Positions 26,839 to 35,782 of a stretch of 64,000 nt of DNA are shown here, piece after piece (the first letter of the stretch is position 1; the number at the start of each line of letters is the position of its first letter). Position numbers and translations under genes: made by a program. Under the pieces are notes generated by a model. The model did no database searches and had not been told where the DNA came from. It saw only the letters and a program-made list of their open reading frames with translations. Origin of the DNA: Rosenbergiella epipactidis (GTDB lineage: Bacteria; Pseudomonadota; Gammaproteobacteria; Enterobacterales; Enterobacteriaceae); contig NZ_JABBFQ010000008.1 of NCBI RefSeq assembly GCF_018494055.1, positions 1-64,000 on the forward strand. The letters are read 5' to 3'.

Positions 26839-27129
26839 ATGAAACGTTTCACGCTACTGCCCTCTCTACTATTGTGCTCGCTACTCTCTGCTTGCAGCCA
26901 TTCCGACCAAGCCGCGCATCCGAAGTATCTACCGGATGACGATATGTGTAGTGCCTCTCAATTTCAGAATTATGTCGGAAAGCCGCTGACGGCAGTTGAT
27001 GATTTACAACTCGAACAACCTGTCAGGGCGATACCTGCTTATGCATCCGTCACCATGGACTTTGTCCTACGGAGAATAAATTTTCTTGCCGATGATAAGG
27101 GCATTATCACCCGGGTGTATTGCGGTTGA
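26839..27129 (+). CDS. Lipoprotein with I78-like peptidase inhibitor fold
   Basis: A 96-residue lipoprotein. The signal peptide ends LLSA-C with Cys19 as the lipid anchor. The mature part has CSASQFQNYVGKPL and AYASVTMDFVLRRINFLADDKGIITRVYCG, the pattern of the I78 (elastase inhibitor-like) family, in which two cysteines and the ending RxxCG are typical. It probably sits in the outer membrane facing the periplasm. Inhibition of a protease is known for some members, not for this one. The ATG at 26839 is preferred because TGAGG lies just before it. Confidence 0.78.
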   Translation: MKRFTLLPSLLLCSLLSACSHSDQAAHPKYLPDDDMCSASQFQNYVGKPLTAVDDLQLEQPVRAIPAYASVTMDFVLRRINFLADDKGIITRVYCG

Positions 27130-27274
27130 TCCGTTAAGAGTGCAAGCATTTAATCAACCGAGTGTAGGGGTTGAGTAAAGCTCGGTTATTAAGTATTAAC
27201 CCCATTCAGTTGCAGATTTTTCTGGTTGGTTCTCGAGATAGAATTCAATCTCTGAGAAAAAGAAGGATGTGCAG

Positions 27275-27418
27275 ATGAAAATATTAATTAAAATTGTATC
27301 GGTGCTGGCACTCACCGCAAGCTTAAGCGGCTGCATTTTACCCCCTTGGGGAGGCCCAGATGGTGGCGGCGGTGGCGGCCCAGGTGGTCCTCATTTTGGC
27401 TATAGCCAATCACGTTAA
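27275..27418 (+). CDS. Small glycine-rich lipoprotein
   Basis: A 47-residue ORF. The signal peptide MKILIKIVSVLALTASLSG ends in LSG-C (Cys20), and the mature part is only 28 residues: PPWGGPDGGGGGGPGGPHFG and a short tail. AAGGATG is upstream of the ATG. No family name can be given. Similar tiny Gly/Pro-rich lipoproteins occur in enterobacteria. Confidence 0.6.
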   Translation: MKILIKIVSVLALTASLSGCILPPWGGPDGGGGGGPGGPHFGYSQSR

Positions 27419-27521
27419 TTACCAAATAGTTTCTTCGAACCCTCATAAATTCGGTGTATTCTGTTAAATAATTCTACAGAGTATCTGTGAATTACACTAT
27501 TGACTCATAAGGAGAAGTAGA

Positions 27522-27824
27522 ATGAAACAGATGTTAATGACGCTTGCCTTAGCAACGACTTTAGTCGCAGGTTATGCTTCAGCAGCTGAAAAAACCGCTC
27601 AGCAACAAAAGATGACGGTATGTAATCAGCAGGCGAGCTCACAAAGCTTAAAAGGCGATAGCCGCAAGAGCTTTATGAGTAATTGTTTGAAGAAAGACAA
27701 TAAAGCGTCTGGCTTAACTGCCCAGCAGCAAAAAATGAAGACTTGTAATGCTACTGCTAAAGATAAGAAATTAGCCGGTACAGAGCGCAAGTCATTTATG
27801 AGTAGCTGCCTGAAGAAATCTTAA
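27522..27824 (+). CDS. psiF: PsiF family protein
   Basis: A 100-residue periplasmic protein with a signal peptide (cleavage after GYASA, about residue 21) and two copies of the PsiF repeat: TAQQQKMTVCNQQAS...SFMSNCLKK and TAQQQKMKTCNATAK...SFMSSCLKK. In E. coli psiF is phosphate-starvation inducible and lies between phoA and dgcC-proC; here it is beside proC without phoA. I see only a weak Pho-box resemblance upstream (CTGTTAAATAA at 27461), so phosphate control is uncertain. Function of PsiF is not known. Confidence 0.9.
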   Translation: MKQMLMTLALATTLVAGYASAAEKTAQQQKMTVCNQQASSQSLKGDSRKSFMSNCLKKDNKASGLTAQQQKMKTCNATAKDKKLAGTERKSFMSSCLKKS

Positions 27825-27830
27825 AAATTT

Positions 27831-27869
27831 AATCACCCAATATCGGGGATACCGTATTGGGTGATTCTT
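27831..27869. terminator. Bidirectional terminator between psiF and proC
   Basis: Perfect 12-bp stem AATCACCCAATA (27831-27842) and TATTGGGTGATT (27855-27866), with CTTT on the plus side and A-rich sequence before the left arm, which gives T on the minus strand. It lies between converging genes. Confidence 0.8.
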
Positions 27870-27927
27870 TCTATCAATACTTGCCTAAGCTGTGCTTCAA
27901 GGCCCTGAACCTCTTACTGTTCCTCCG

Positions 27928-28740
27928 CTATTTCTTGCTTAAGGCATCCGACTTTGCGATACAAGCTTGCATGGCTTGCATAATCGACGAGCGAAAGCCG
28001 GTTTCTTCCAGCATGGCCACGGCTTCAATAGTGGTACCGCCGGGTGAGCACACATTATCTTTCAATTCGCCAGGATGTTTACCGCTCTCTAACACCATTT
28101 CTGCCGAACCTTTCACTGCTTGTGCAGCAAATTGGTAAGCTTTTGCACGAGGCATGCCCGCTAAGACTGCAGCATCCGCCATGGCTTCAATTAAGATATA
28201 AATATACGCAGGGGCTGAACCACTGACACCAACTACTGCATGGATCAGACTTTCGCTGACGACTTCGGCTTTACCGAATTGGCTAAACAGTGTTACCACC
28301 GTCTCAGTTTCTTGTTCCGTGACATGACTGTTAGGGGTGATAGAGCTCATGCCTTCTCCCACCAGACAAGGCGTGTTCGGCATGACACGGATAATTTTTT
28401 GCGCTTCTGGCAGCGCTGAAGCTAAAGCCTCTAACGTCACACCTGCCGCGACCGATACGATCACTGTTTCTTTACGCAGATCAGCAGAGAGCTTATCAAG
28501 TGTTGCCAGCAAGGCATTGGGTTTCACGGCAGCAACCAGGTAGTCCGCTTTTTCGGCGAGTTGATTAGCGCTATCCATCGCGGTCACGCCAAATTGGTCG
28601 TGAAGATCGCTATTCGTTTTAGGTTTACGGTCAAAGACGAGAATATTTTCAGCGGGTATTGCCTGACTTTTGATTAAGCCGCTAATCATTGCGCTGGCCA
28701 TATTGCCACACCCTAAAAAGCCTATCTTTACGTTTTTCAT
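27928..28740 (-). CDS. proC: Pyrroline-5-carboxylate reductase
   Basis: Catalyses the last step of proline synthesis, NADPH-dependent reduction of 1-pyrroline-5-carboxylate. The Rossmann motif GFLGCGNMASAM is at the N-terminus, and the conserved C-terminal signature DNVCSPGGTTIEAVAMLEE is present. Length 270 against 269 in E. coli. It is flanked by psiF and yaiI, the E. coli order. Confidence 0.96.
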   Translation of the reverse strand: MKNVKIGFLGCGNMASAMISGLIKSQAIPAENILVFDRKPKTNSDLHDQFGVTAMDSANQLAEKADYLVAAVKPNALLATLDKLSADLRKETVIVSVAAGVTLEALASALPEAQKIIRVMPNTPCLVGEGMSSITPNSHVTEQETETVVTLFSQFGKAEVVSESLIHAVVGVSGSAPAYIYILIEAMADAAVLAGMPRAKAYQFAAQAVKGSAEMVLESGKHPGELKDNVCSPGGTTIEAVAMLEETGFRSSIMQAMQACIAKSDALSKK

Positions 28741-28830
28741 ATCGCTGTTAAACCTTATCTATGACAAATCCATGAGAAGTTATTACTATACACAATTATC
28801 TTTCACCATAAGTATAGATGGAGAATAAAC

Positions 28831-29271
28831 ATGATATGGGTTGATGCCGATGCCTGCCCGGTGGTCATTAAGGAAGTGCTCTACCGCGCAGCGGAAAGAA
28901 CCCAGACGGTAGTGACGTTCGTCGCGAATCAGTCTTTACGCGTTCCCTCGTCAGACTATCTCCGTACGCTGCGGGTTGCAGCCGGATTCGATGTAGCCGA
29001 TAACGAAATTGTAAAGCGTGTGGGGCCGGGTGAGTTGGTCATTACGAGTGATATTCCGCTGGCAGCAGAAGTGTTGGAGAAGGGGGGAGAGGCGCTTAAT
29101 CCGCGTGGCGAACGTTATTCTCGTGAAACAATTAAACAACGCTTAGTGATGCGTGACTTTATGGAAACGCTGCGTTCCAGCGGGATACCCTCTGGCGGGC
29201 CCGCAGCGTTGAGTCAAAAAGATCGTCAGCTATTTGCTAACGAACTTGATAAGTGGTTCCGAGCGCGATAA
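28831..29271 (+). CDS. yaiI: YaiI/YqxD family protein (DUF188)
   Basis: A 146-residue protein of the UPF0178 family, a PIN-like fold: [53 protein letters not shown] and [21 protein letters not shown]. No enzymatic activity is established. It is divergent from proC and upstream of aroL as in E. coli, though a DUF2076 gene intervenes on the opposite strand. Confidence 0.94.
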   Translation: MIWVDADACPVVIKEVLYRAAERTQTVVTFVANQSLRVPSSDYLRTLRVAAGFDVADNEIVKRVGPGELVITSDIPLAAEVLEKGGEALNPRGERYSRETIKQRLVMRDFMETLRSSGIPSGGPAALSQKDRQLFANELDKWFRAR

Positions 29272-29286
29272 GCCTTAATGTGATGC

Positions 29287-29964
29287 TTATAGGAAGCTGT
29301 CGTCGTCGTCGCCAAAGCTGCTATCCCCAAAGAAACTGCTGTTATCGTCGTTCTGTGGTGACTCCCAGTCATTATTGAAATCACTGGAATCTGCTTGTTG
29401 ATTGAAAGTATCTAGATTTGAATCGTAATTCGGTTGTTCGAGCGGTGGCTCATTGATGATATTGACGATCTCTTCAGGCTGAGAATGGTGGAACATGCTC
29501 GTTAGCATATCCGCCATTACTACCCCTCCAGCAACCCCTACTGCGGTTTGCAAGGCGCCGCCTAAGAAGCCAGTACCACGCGCCGCAGGCTGTTGCGGGG
29601 CACTATTATAACCTTGTTGTGGGGCGGTATTTTGTGCATTGCCACCCCAGCCGCTATTTTGTTGTGGCGCGTTTTGTGGACGGCTGTTGCCACCGCCAAA
29701 TAGGCCGGAAAGGAAACCACCACTACTTTGTTTAGGCTGCTCAGCGGCCTGACGCTCAAGTTGCGCCACCCGATCATTCAGCTTCTTCAATGCAGCCTCT
29801 TGGATAATAATGGCTTGAGCCATGTAATAAGGGGCATCGGGTTGGGACTGTAAATGCTGTTTAATCCGCTGTTCCGCGCCGCTATCACGTGCGCTGGATT
29901 GCGTTTCTGCCTGTTGCAGGCGACCAAACAGGTCATCGATGAGTTTTTGTTCTTCAGTTTGCAT
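29287..29964 (-). CDS. DUF2076 domain protein
   Basis: A 225-residue protein. The N-terminal part (EEQKLIDDLFGRLQQAETQ, YYMAQAIIIQEAALKKLNDRVAQLE) is the conserved DUF2076 helical region. The centre is Gly/Gln/Asn/Pro-rich, followed by a Gly-Ala-Val hydrophobic stretch (GFLGGALQTAVGVAGGVVMA) and a very acidic Asp/Ser tail. I start at the ATG at 29964, after AGAGG; an upstream ATG at 29994 has none. The role is unknown; the hydrophobic Gly-rich segment could insert in a membrane. It converges with yaiI. Confidence 0.85.
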   Translation of the reverse strand: MQTEEQKLIDDLFGRLQQAETQSSARDSGAEQRIKQHLQSQPDAPYYMAQAIIIQEAALKKLNDRVAQLERQAAEQPKQSSGGFLSGLFGGGNSRPQNAPQQNSGWGGNAQNTAPQQGYNSAPQQPAARGTGFLGGALQTAVGVAGGVVMADMLTSMFHHSQPEEIVNIINEPPLEQPNYDSNLDTFNQQADSSDFNNDWESPQNDDNSSFFGDSSFGDDDDSFL

Positions 29965-30201
29965 CAGAAACCTCTCTTTTCTTATAAGCAACAAGATACC
30001 TGGGCACTCCTGCGATAGGCTGGAACGCTCTACTTAGCTGATGATATGGGGTTAGTTACTGCAAAGGAAAGGGGTTAGCCGTAAATAAATATGTTTTCTT
30101 AGCCTAAGCGGGATAGCCGTCTACCCGTAATCCAGTTATGATGCCTACAGATCACTTACTATGGAGACGTCCGCCAGGCGGCGGTAGAGGATGTTCTGAT
30201 T

Positions 30202-30729
30202 ATGTCATTTCCGGTATACCTAATCGGTGCCCGAGGCTGTGGAAAAACGACAGTAGGCAAATTACTCGCTCGTCAACTCAGCTATCATTTTTGCGATACA
30301 GATCAACAGCTACAACAACAACTCGCCCAAAGTATCGCAGACTATGTCGCACAGCACGGTTGGGACACTTTTCGCCAACAAGAACATCATGCACTGCTTA
30401 CTGTGACGTCAGAGAATACCGTCGTCGCCACGGGTGGAGGGATTATTCTCCGTGAGGATAATCGTCGACATATGCGTGAGGCCGGAACGGTGATTTGGTT
30501 AAGTGTTGATCACCACGTACTGGTCAATCGGCTGACTGCCGATCCCGAAATAGGGCAACGTCCAACCCTGACAGGTCGGCCGATTACAGAAGAGCTTTAT
30601 GACGTGCTTCAACAACGTCTTCCGCTGTATCAGCAGGCGGCTCATCACACGATCGATGCCGACCAACCGCCGGAAAAAATCGTGATAGATATTTTAACGG
30701 CATTAAGCCGGGACTCATTAACGGCCTAA
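30202..30729 (+). CDS. aroL: Shikimate kinase 2
   Basis: Phosphorylates shikimate at the 3-hydroxyl in the aromatic amino acid pathway. Walker A is GARGCGKTT at residues 9-17, the shikimate-binding DTD lies near residue 32, and the GGG motif is in VATGGGIIL. RPTLTGRPI is the lid region. Length 175 against 174 in E. coli AroL. It follows yaiI as in E. coli but aroM and yaiA are absent. Confidence 0.94.
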   Translation: MSFPVYLIGARGCGKTTVGKLLARQLSYHFCDTDQQLQQQLAQSIADYVAQHGWDTFRQQEHHALLTVTSENTVVATGGGIILREDNRRHMREAGTVIWLSVDHHVLVNRLTADPEIGQRPTLTGRPITEELYDVLQQRLPLYQQAAHHTIDADQPPEKIVIDILTALSRDSLTA

Positions 30730-30788
30730 TGTCTCGCACTCCCTGAAGGTCATTCATCACTCACCCATATTTCTAAAAAGGAAATAGT

Positions 30789-31073
30789 ATGCTTAAAGCG
30801 AACGAGTATTTTGAAGGTAAAGTAAGATCGATTGGATTTGCAAATAGCCTCGCGGGCGAAGCCAGTGTGGGGGTTATGGCGACGGGTGAATACACGTTCG
30901 GCACAGCAAAAGCGGAAGAGATGACGGTGATCAGTGGGGCATTGAAAGTATTGTTAACGGGTGAAACTGAGTGGCAGTGGTTCGAAGCGGGCACGGCCTT
31001 TAATGTCCCGGCGCACAGCGAATTTCATCTACAGGTTGCGGAGCCTACGGCTTACCTTTGCCGCTATCTGTAA
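30789..31073 (+). CDS. ppnP: Pyrimidine/purine nucleoside phosphorylase PpnP
   Basis: A 94-residue cupin (formerly YaiE) that splits diverse nucleosides with phosphate to bases and ribose-1-phosphate. [22 protein letters not shown] and [16 protein letters not shown], then [19 protein letters not shown], follow E. coli PpnP closely. It is downstream of aroL and converges with rdgC, as in E. coli. Confidence 0.95.
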   Translation: MLKANEYFEGKVRSIGFANSLAGEASVGVMATGEYTFGTAKAEEMTVISGALKVLLTGETEWQWFEAGTAFNVPAHSEFHLQVAEPTAYLCRYL

Positions 31074-31082
31074 AGGAAAACA

Positions 31083-31103
31083 GGCTGCCGTTTTCAGGCA
31101 GCC
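31083..31103. terminator. Hairpin between converging ppnP and rdgC
   Basis: Stem GGCTGCC (31083-31089) and GGCAGCC (31097-31103). The minus-strand side is followed by TGTTTTCC, so it may serve rdgC better than ppnP. Confidence 0.55.
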
Positions 31104-31115
31104 ATCTTGGCACAG

Positions 31116-32027
31116 TTAATGTTCTGACTCACCACCAAGACTCTCGGTAAGCGAATCGATAAAGGCCGCTAACTCACCGGTCATCAGCACAAAATCTGCA
31201 TCAAACCGTAAATCGGCTTCTTCACGGCTAATATCATCATTTTGCTCACGAAGCGTATCGCTAAACTTGATTCGTTTGATCGATGCATCGTCATTGAGTA
31301 AGCACTGTACGCGCTCTTGCCAATCAATGCCCAGTTTAGTGACACGTTTACCCGACTCAATATGGTGGGCGATCTCGTCACAGACTAACTCTTGTTTTTT
31401 ACAGCGAATCACGCCGCCTTCTTCCAAGGTCGCTTTCAATTCGGCCTCGTCCAGCAGTGTAAACCCAGCACTTGGCGTGCCAGAACGTACCCATTCAGTC
31501 AGCGTAATTTCCACGGGGGTCTGAAGCGTTAGCGGAACGACCGGTAAAGAGCCGAGGCTTTTGCGTAACAATGCCAACACATCTTCGGCTTTTTTAGCAC
31601 TCCCGCTGTCGACGATTACGCGCTGATGTTGCACATCGATCCAAATCCATGTCTGACTATAGCGGCTAAAGGCACGCGGCAGCAGACTATGGATGACTTC
31701 ATCTTTCAGAGAGTCTTTTTCCGTCTTCTTTAAACGGCGCTGTTGCTCTGTTTCAAGCTTCAACACTTTGGCTTCAAGCGCCTGCTTGATCACGGTCGCC
31801 GGTAGCATTTTCTCTTCTTTGCGGGCACAAAGCAGAAGCTGGCCTTGGCTAGCATGCACCAAGGTCTTCCCCTGCGGACCAAGGGGAGATACCCAGCCCA
31901 TAGCCAGTTTATCTTGGCTTCCACAAGGCGTGAATTGGCTGGACGCTAATTGCGTTTCAATCTCTTCAGCAACTAGAGGGATCTCTCGGGTTAATCGGTA
32001 GACCATCATATTTTTAAACCACAACAT
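31116..32027 (-). CDS. rdgC: Recombination-associated protein RdgC
   Basis: A 303-residue ring-forming DNA-binding protein that limits RecA filament formation. It begins [18 protein letters not shown] and has [19 protein letters not shown], both conserved in the family, and ends with an acidic helix. Length equals E. coli RdgC. It lies downstream of sbcC here; E. coli has mak and araJ between them. Confidence 0.96.
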   Translation of the reverse strand: MLWFKNMMVYRLTREIPLVAEEIETQLASSQFTPCGSQDKLAMGWVSPLGPQGKTLVHASQGQLLLCARKEEKMLPATVIKQALEAKVLKLETEQQRRLKKTEKDSLKDEVIHSLLPRAFSRYSQTWIWIDVQHQRVIVDSGSAKKAEDVLALLRKSLGSLPVVPLTLQTPVEITLTEWVRSGTPSAGFTLLDEAELKATLEEGGVIRCKKQELVCDEIAHHIESGKRVTKLGIDWQERVQCLLNDDASIKRIKFSDTLREQNDDISREEADLRFDADFVLMTGELAAFIDSLTESLGGESEH

Positions 32028-32104
32028 TTGCTTTCCTCTGTTTGCTTTTCGCTGCGTGTATCATACTGAATTTACCAGAGGGTTTCAGCCACTATAGCAC
32101 GCGA

Positions 32105-35100
32105 TTACTGACGGATGACTAAGGAAGAAAAGCCTAAGCCATTCACTTTTTTAACGTTAATTTGTACCGGAATACGATCTTTCATTGCCTCCACATGGCT
32201 GATCACGCCGATCATTTTCCCTGAGGCATTAAGCGTATCCAGCGCATCCAGCGCGGTATCCAAGGTGGCAGCATCAAGCGTACCAAAGCCTTCATCCAAG
32301 AAGAGGGAATCGATATGATTCTTTTCACTCATCAAGTCGGAGAGCGCTAAGGCGAGCGCAAGGCTGACCAAGAAGCTCTCTCCCCCAGAGAGGGTTTTGG
32401 TATCACGGCACTCGTCAGCTTGCCACTGATCGACCACTTGTAATTCGAGTAAGTCTCGATCTGTCCGCTGTAAGCGATAGCGACCATGTAAGCGTTCGAG
32501 CTGTTGGTTTGCGAGCCAAACCAAGTTTTCCAGTGTGAGCCCTTGAGCGAAACGGCGGAATTTGTCACCGCTGGCCGATCCAATCAGATCATTAAGGTGA
32601 TCCCAATTGGCCAAGTGAGCTTGTCGTTCGGTGATCATCGCGATAAGCGAAGATTGCTGCTGAGTCAGCGTATCGTCTGCTTGAAGCTGCTGGGCCACTT
32701 CACCTTGCTGAACTAATACCTGCTGGTAGCGCTCCTGTTGCTGGTGGCGTTGTGCAGCCAGCGTCTCGCCAGTCTCATCTGCGAGGGGAGGAGGGGTTTG
32801 GCTATGCTGCGTCACCGCCTGTTCAGATTGCTGAAGTCGCGTTTTAGCACGATCAATCTGCTGCGCCGCTTGATCGATTTTATGCTGGTAGTCCTTAACA
32901 ACCGATTCAGGCAGGAGAGCTGACAAGAACTGTTGTTGGTCGCTAAAGCGTGAGGCCTGTAATGCTTCGGCGAACTGTTGCTCAGTGTGTTGATGCTGGG
33001 CCACCAGACTCTCGAGCTGCGTGATAATCTGGTGCATCTCGCCATGAGTCTGTTGTTGTTGATCTTTACAACTCTGCCAGAGCTGCCGATGCTGTTGTTC
33101 GTCGAGACGATATTGCGCAGCACGCTCTTCAAGTGCTTGGCGTAACGCGCTGACTGACTGCTCACCGACCAATGCCTGACGCTCTGCTCGGCATTGCTGA
33201 AGAGCCGACTCACCAGCAAGCAACTGTTGCTGACGCTGGTGGATTTCCGTTTCCCGCTGAGTCTGTTCGCGCTGTAAGGATGCCAGTCGTTCTGTCAATG
33301 TATGCAGAGCAGTTTCCCCCGCGAGCCGTTCTTTCTGGCGTGCTTGGTATTCTCGCCAAATCTGTTGGTACTCCGTCAAGGTCTCAGCCAGTTGTGCTAG
33401 GGGCAGCGGGGATAATTGATGCTGTGCCAAATGCTGTAAGAGGACCTTTAAAGCCTGTTGTAGCGCCTCTTGAGCAGTTTGTGCCTGCTGGGTTAGGGTG
33501 TCCAGTTGTTGTTGCTCTGACCGAGAGTGCTGATCGGTTAACGCCGCGGCCTGCTGTTGCTGTTGTAGGTCTTGTTGATGTTGATGAACTCTTTTCTCGA
33601 GTTGAGCACACTCCGCATGACGACGCTGCTGCTGTTCCAGCGCCTGCTGGTAACGCTGCTGAAAATCCTGTTGCTGAGTATAAGCCTGTTCCAGTCCCTC
33701 ACGGTCCTCAAGACTCAAGGAAATGCCCTGTTGCGCGGTTTCGTGTTGCCATGTCGAGCGCAGGTCGGAAATACGCGCCTCCACTTGATCGAGTAGCTGG
33801 CGTTGCTGCTGTGCCTCGCGCTGACTATTGTGGCAGTCAGCCTCCAAACGAGTGAGCGCTTGCCTAAGCCTATCGACCGCTTCCCGCTGCTGATCGCGGG
33901 CAGGGAAATGGTTGGATGTCTGGACAGTCGCCGATCTTTCAGGATGACCCGGGTGGGACGTTGAACCGCACACCGCACAAGGCTCCCCTTGCTGCAAACT
34001 TTCGCGCAGACGTTGCAAATCGGCGACCTGCTGCTCTAGCACACAGAGTTTCTCTAAGGCATTGAGGTGCGCGGTTTCAGTTTCCAGCTGCTGTGCATGC
34101 CGGTTCTGCTGCTGTTGCAAGGAGATCAACTGTTGTTCGCTGCGGGTAAGTGCTTGTTGCGCCTGCTCAGCCGCGACTCTCTGCGTTTGCCATTGATCTG
34201 AATAGCGTATTAATTGTTGATAGCAGGGGGTTAATTGCCCCTGCTGTTGGTGCCATTGCGTTAGGGCCGCAAAAGCCGATGCTTCCTCTTGTGCTAGAGG
34301 ATGTTGTAGAAAAGCGGTTAAGGCCGATTCGCTTTCCGTAACCAGACGTTGCGCGTTATCAATCTGTTGTTGTTGGCCTGACCGTGTACGGCTTAGCGAA
34401 TGCAATGTGCTTTTCCGTTGTTCAAGCTGCTTTACCATGGCCTGATGAGCATTTTCCTCTCGCAACAGCTGCGCGGCTGTGTGCTGCCAGCCCCCCAGTT
34501 CCGGTCCCCACTCGCTCAGTGTCGGATAGCGCTGTTGCCAATCTTCAATCACTCGAAGACGTTGCTGCTGAGTGTCCGCTTGTTGGGTTAACAGACTTAA
34601 CTGCTGGGCTGTCTGCTGATAGGCCTGTTGCAAGGGACGTTGCTGCTGCGCGAGCTCTTGTTGTTGCTGAGTTAACTGTTTAATACGTTCATCAAGGGGA
34701 ATAATCTGTTCCACCAGCAATTGCTGTTGCTGCTGCTGATGGACGTGGAATTGCTGTTCCGCTTGAACGGTGTTTTGCCACGCTTGATAGCGGCTCTGTA
34801 TTTGCTGTTCGGTATGTTCAACCTGTTGTTGTAAGGTCGATTGCTGAGCGCGTGTCGCCGCTAGGCGATGAGTCGACTGCTCTAAGGCTTGCCAAAAGGG
34901 TAACAGTTGCGCTGCGGGTTGGTCGGCAGCAAGCTGCTCCCGTAGCGGGGCGACGGTCTCTGCTTGCTGTTGAGTCGTGACCAACGCCTGCTGGCTATCG
35001 GTGACCTGTTGAACAAGCTGTAGATGGTAGTGCTGCCAATTCAGTGCATTGTGCAACTGTTCAAGCTGTTGCTGTAAGGCATCACGTTCTTGGGCTAACT

Positions 35101-35779
35101 CTTTACGTTGTTGAAACAGCGCGTCACGCTGCGAATCGTTAAGCAGCGTGACGCCAGAGAGCTTGGCCTGTAACTGGTCGAGCTCGATCTTATACTGCTT
35201 ATGCCGCTCGTAGACCTGCTGTGATAGACGCCCATAGATATCGGTACCCGTCAGTTCTTCAAGTAATTCGGCCCGCTCCGACACGGGAGCGTTCAGGAAC
35301 GCAGCGAACTGCCCCTGCGACAGCATCATTGAACGAGTAAAACGTTGGAAATTTAGACCAGAAAGCGTTTCGATAGTCTTAAGTTTATCCGAAACCTTAT
35401 CGGCGAAAATTTTGTTATCGGCACAGCGAGCCAGTTCGACTTTCGGCGGCTGTAACTTACCTCGATGATCGTTCCTTGCGCGGTTCTGGCTCCAGAAGGC
35501 TCGCCAAGTCTCCCCTTTAATTTCAAATTCAACCTCGGCCATACAATCACTGGTGCCACGGGTCATTAGCTGATTTTGCGTCGGCGAGATCGCCCCTAAA
35601 CGTGGCGTCTGATGATAAAGCGCGAGGCATATTGCATCTAATAGTGTGGTTTTCCCTGCGCCGGTTTCTCCGGTGATGGCAAATAAGCCATTATCGCTAA
35701 AGGGGGATAACCTAAAGTCGATAAACCACTCCCCGCGTAGGGAGTTTAAATTTTTAAGGCGTAACGTGACTATTTTCAT
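32105..35779 (-). CDS. sbcC: Exonuclease subunit SbcC, unusually long
   Basis: SMC-like ATPase partner of the SbcD nuclease; the complex cleaves DNA hairpins and protein-blocked ends. Walker A GETGAGKTT lies at residues 37-45, a zinc hook CAVC at about 600-603, the signature LSGGESFLVSLALALALS and Walker B SLFLDEGFGTLD near the C-terminus. The protein has 1224 residues against about 1048 in E. coli. The extra length is in the coiled-coil arms on both sides of the hook, which are strikingly Gln-rich. All catalytic motifs are intact, so it should be active. The start lies 3 nt after the sbcD stop. Confidence 0.95.
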   Translation of the reverse strand: MKIVTLRLKNLNSLRGEWFIDFRLSPFSDNGLFAITGETGAGKTTLLDAICLALYHQTPRLGAISPTQNQLMTRGTSDCMAEVEFEIKGETWRAFWSQNRARNDHRGKLQPPKVELARCADNKIFADKVSDKLKTIETLSGLNFQRFTRSMMLSQGQFAAFLNAPVSERAELLEELTGTDIYGRLSQQVYERHKQYKIELDQLQAKLSGVTLLNDSQRDALFQQRKELAQERDALQQQLEQLHNALNWQHYHLQLVQQVTDSQQALVTTQQQAETVAPLREQLAADQPAAQLLPFWQALEQSTHRLAATRAQQSTLQQQVEHTEQQIQSRYQAWQNTVQAEQQFHVHQQQQQQLLVEQIIPLDERIKQLTQQQQELAQQQRPLQQAYQQTAQQLSLLTQQADTQQQRLRVIEDWQQRYPTLSEWGPELGGWQHTAAQLLREENAHQAMVKQLEQRKSTLHSLSRTRSGQQQQIDNAQRLVTESESALTAFLQHPLAQEEASAFAALTQWHQQQGQLTPCYQQLIRYSDQWQTQRVAAEQAQQALTRSEQQLISLQQQQNRHAQQLETETAHLNALEKLCVLEQQVADLQRLRESLQQGEPCAVCGSTSHPGHPERSATVQTSNHFPARDQQREAVDRLRQALTRLEADCHNSQREAQQQRQLLDQVEARISDLRSTWQHETAQQGISLSLEDREGLEQAYTQQQDFQQRYQQALEQQQRRHAECAQLEKRVHQHQQDLQQQQQAAALTDQHSRSEQQQLDTLTQQAQTAQEALQQALKVLLQHLAQHQLSPLPLAQLAETLTEYQQIWREYQARQKERLAGETALHTLTERLASLQREQTQRETEIHQRQQQLLAGESALQQCRAERQALVGEQSVSALRQALEERAAQYRLDEQQHRQLWQSCKDQQQQTHGEMHQIITQLESLVAQHQHTEQQFAEALQASRFSDQQQFLSALLPESVVKDYQHKIDQAAQQIDRAKTRLQQSEQAVTQHSQTPPPLADETGETLAAQRHQQQERYQQVLVQQGEVAQQLQADDTLTQQQSSLIAMITERQAHLANWDHLNDLIGSASGDKFRRFAQGLTLENLVWLANQQLERLHGRYRLQRTDRDLLELQVVDQWQADECRDTKTLSGGESFLVSLALALALSDLMSEKNHIDSLFLDEGFGTLDAATLDTALDALDTLNASGKMIGVISHVEAMKDRIPVQINVKKVNGLGFSSLVIRQ

Positions 35780-35782
35780 CGC

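Noticed and set aside
27455-27500. Pho box upstream of psiF
   Set aside because: Only CTGTTAAATAA resembles one half-site; the 11-bp periodic repeat is absent.
33172-33855. 227-codon plus-strand ORF inside sbcC
   Set aside because: Antisense shadow of the Gln-rich coiled-coil region, with low-complexity Ala/Val/Pro content and no ribosome site.
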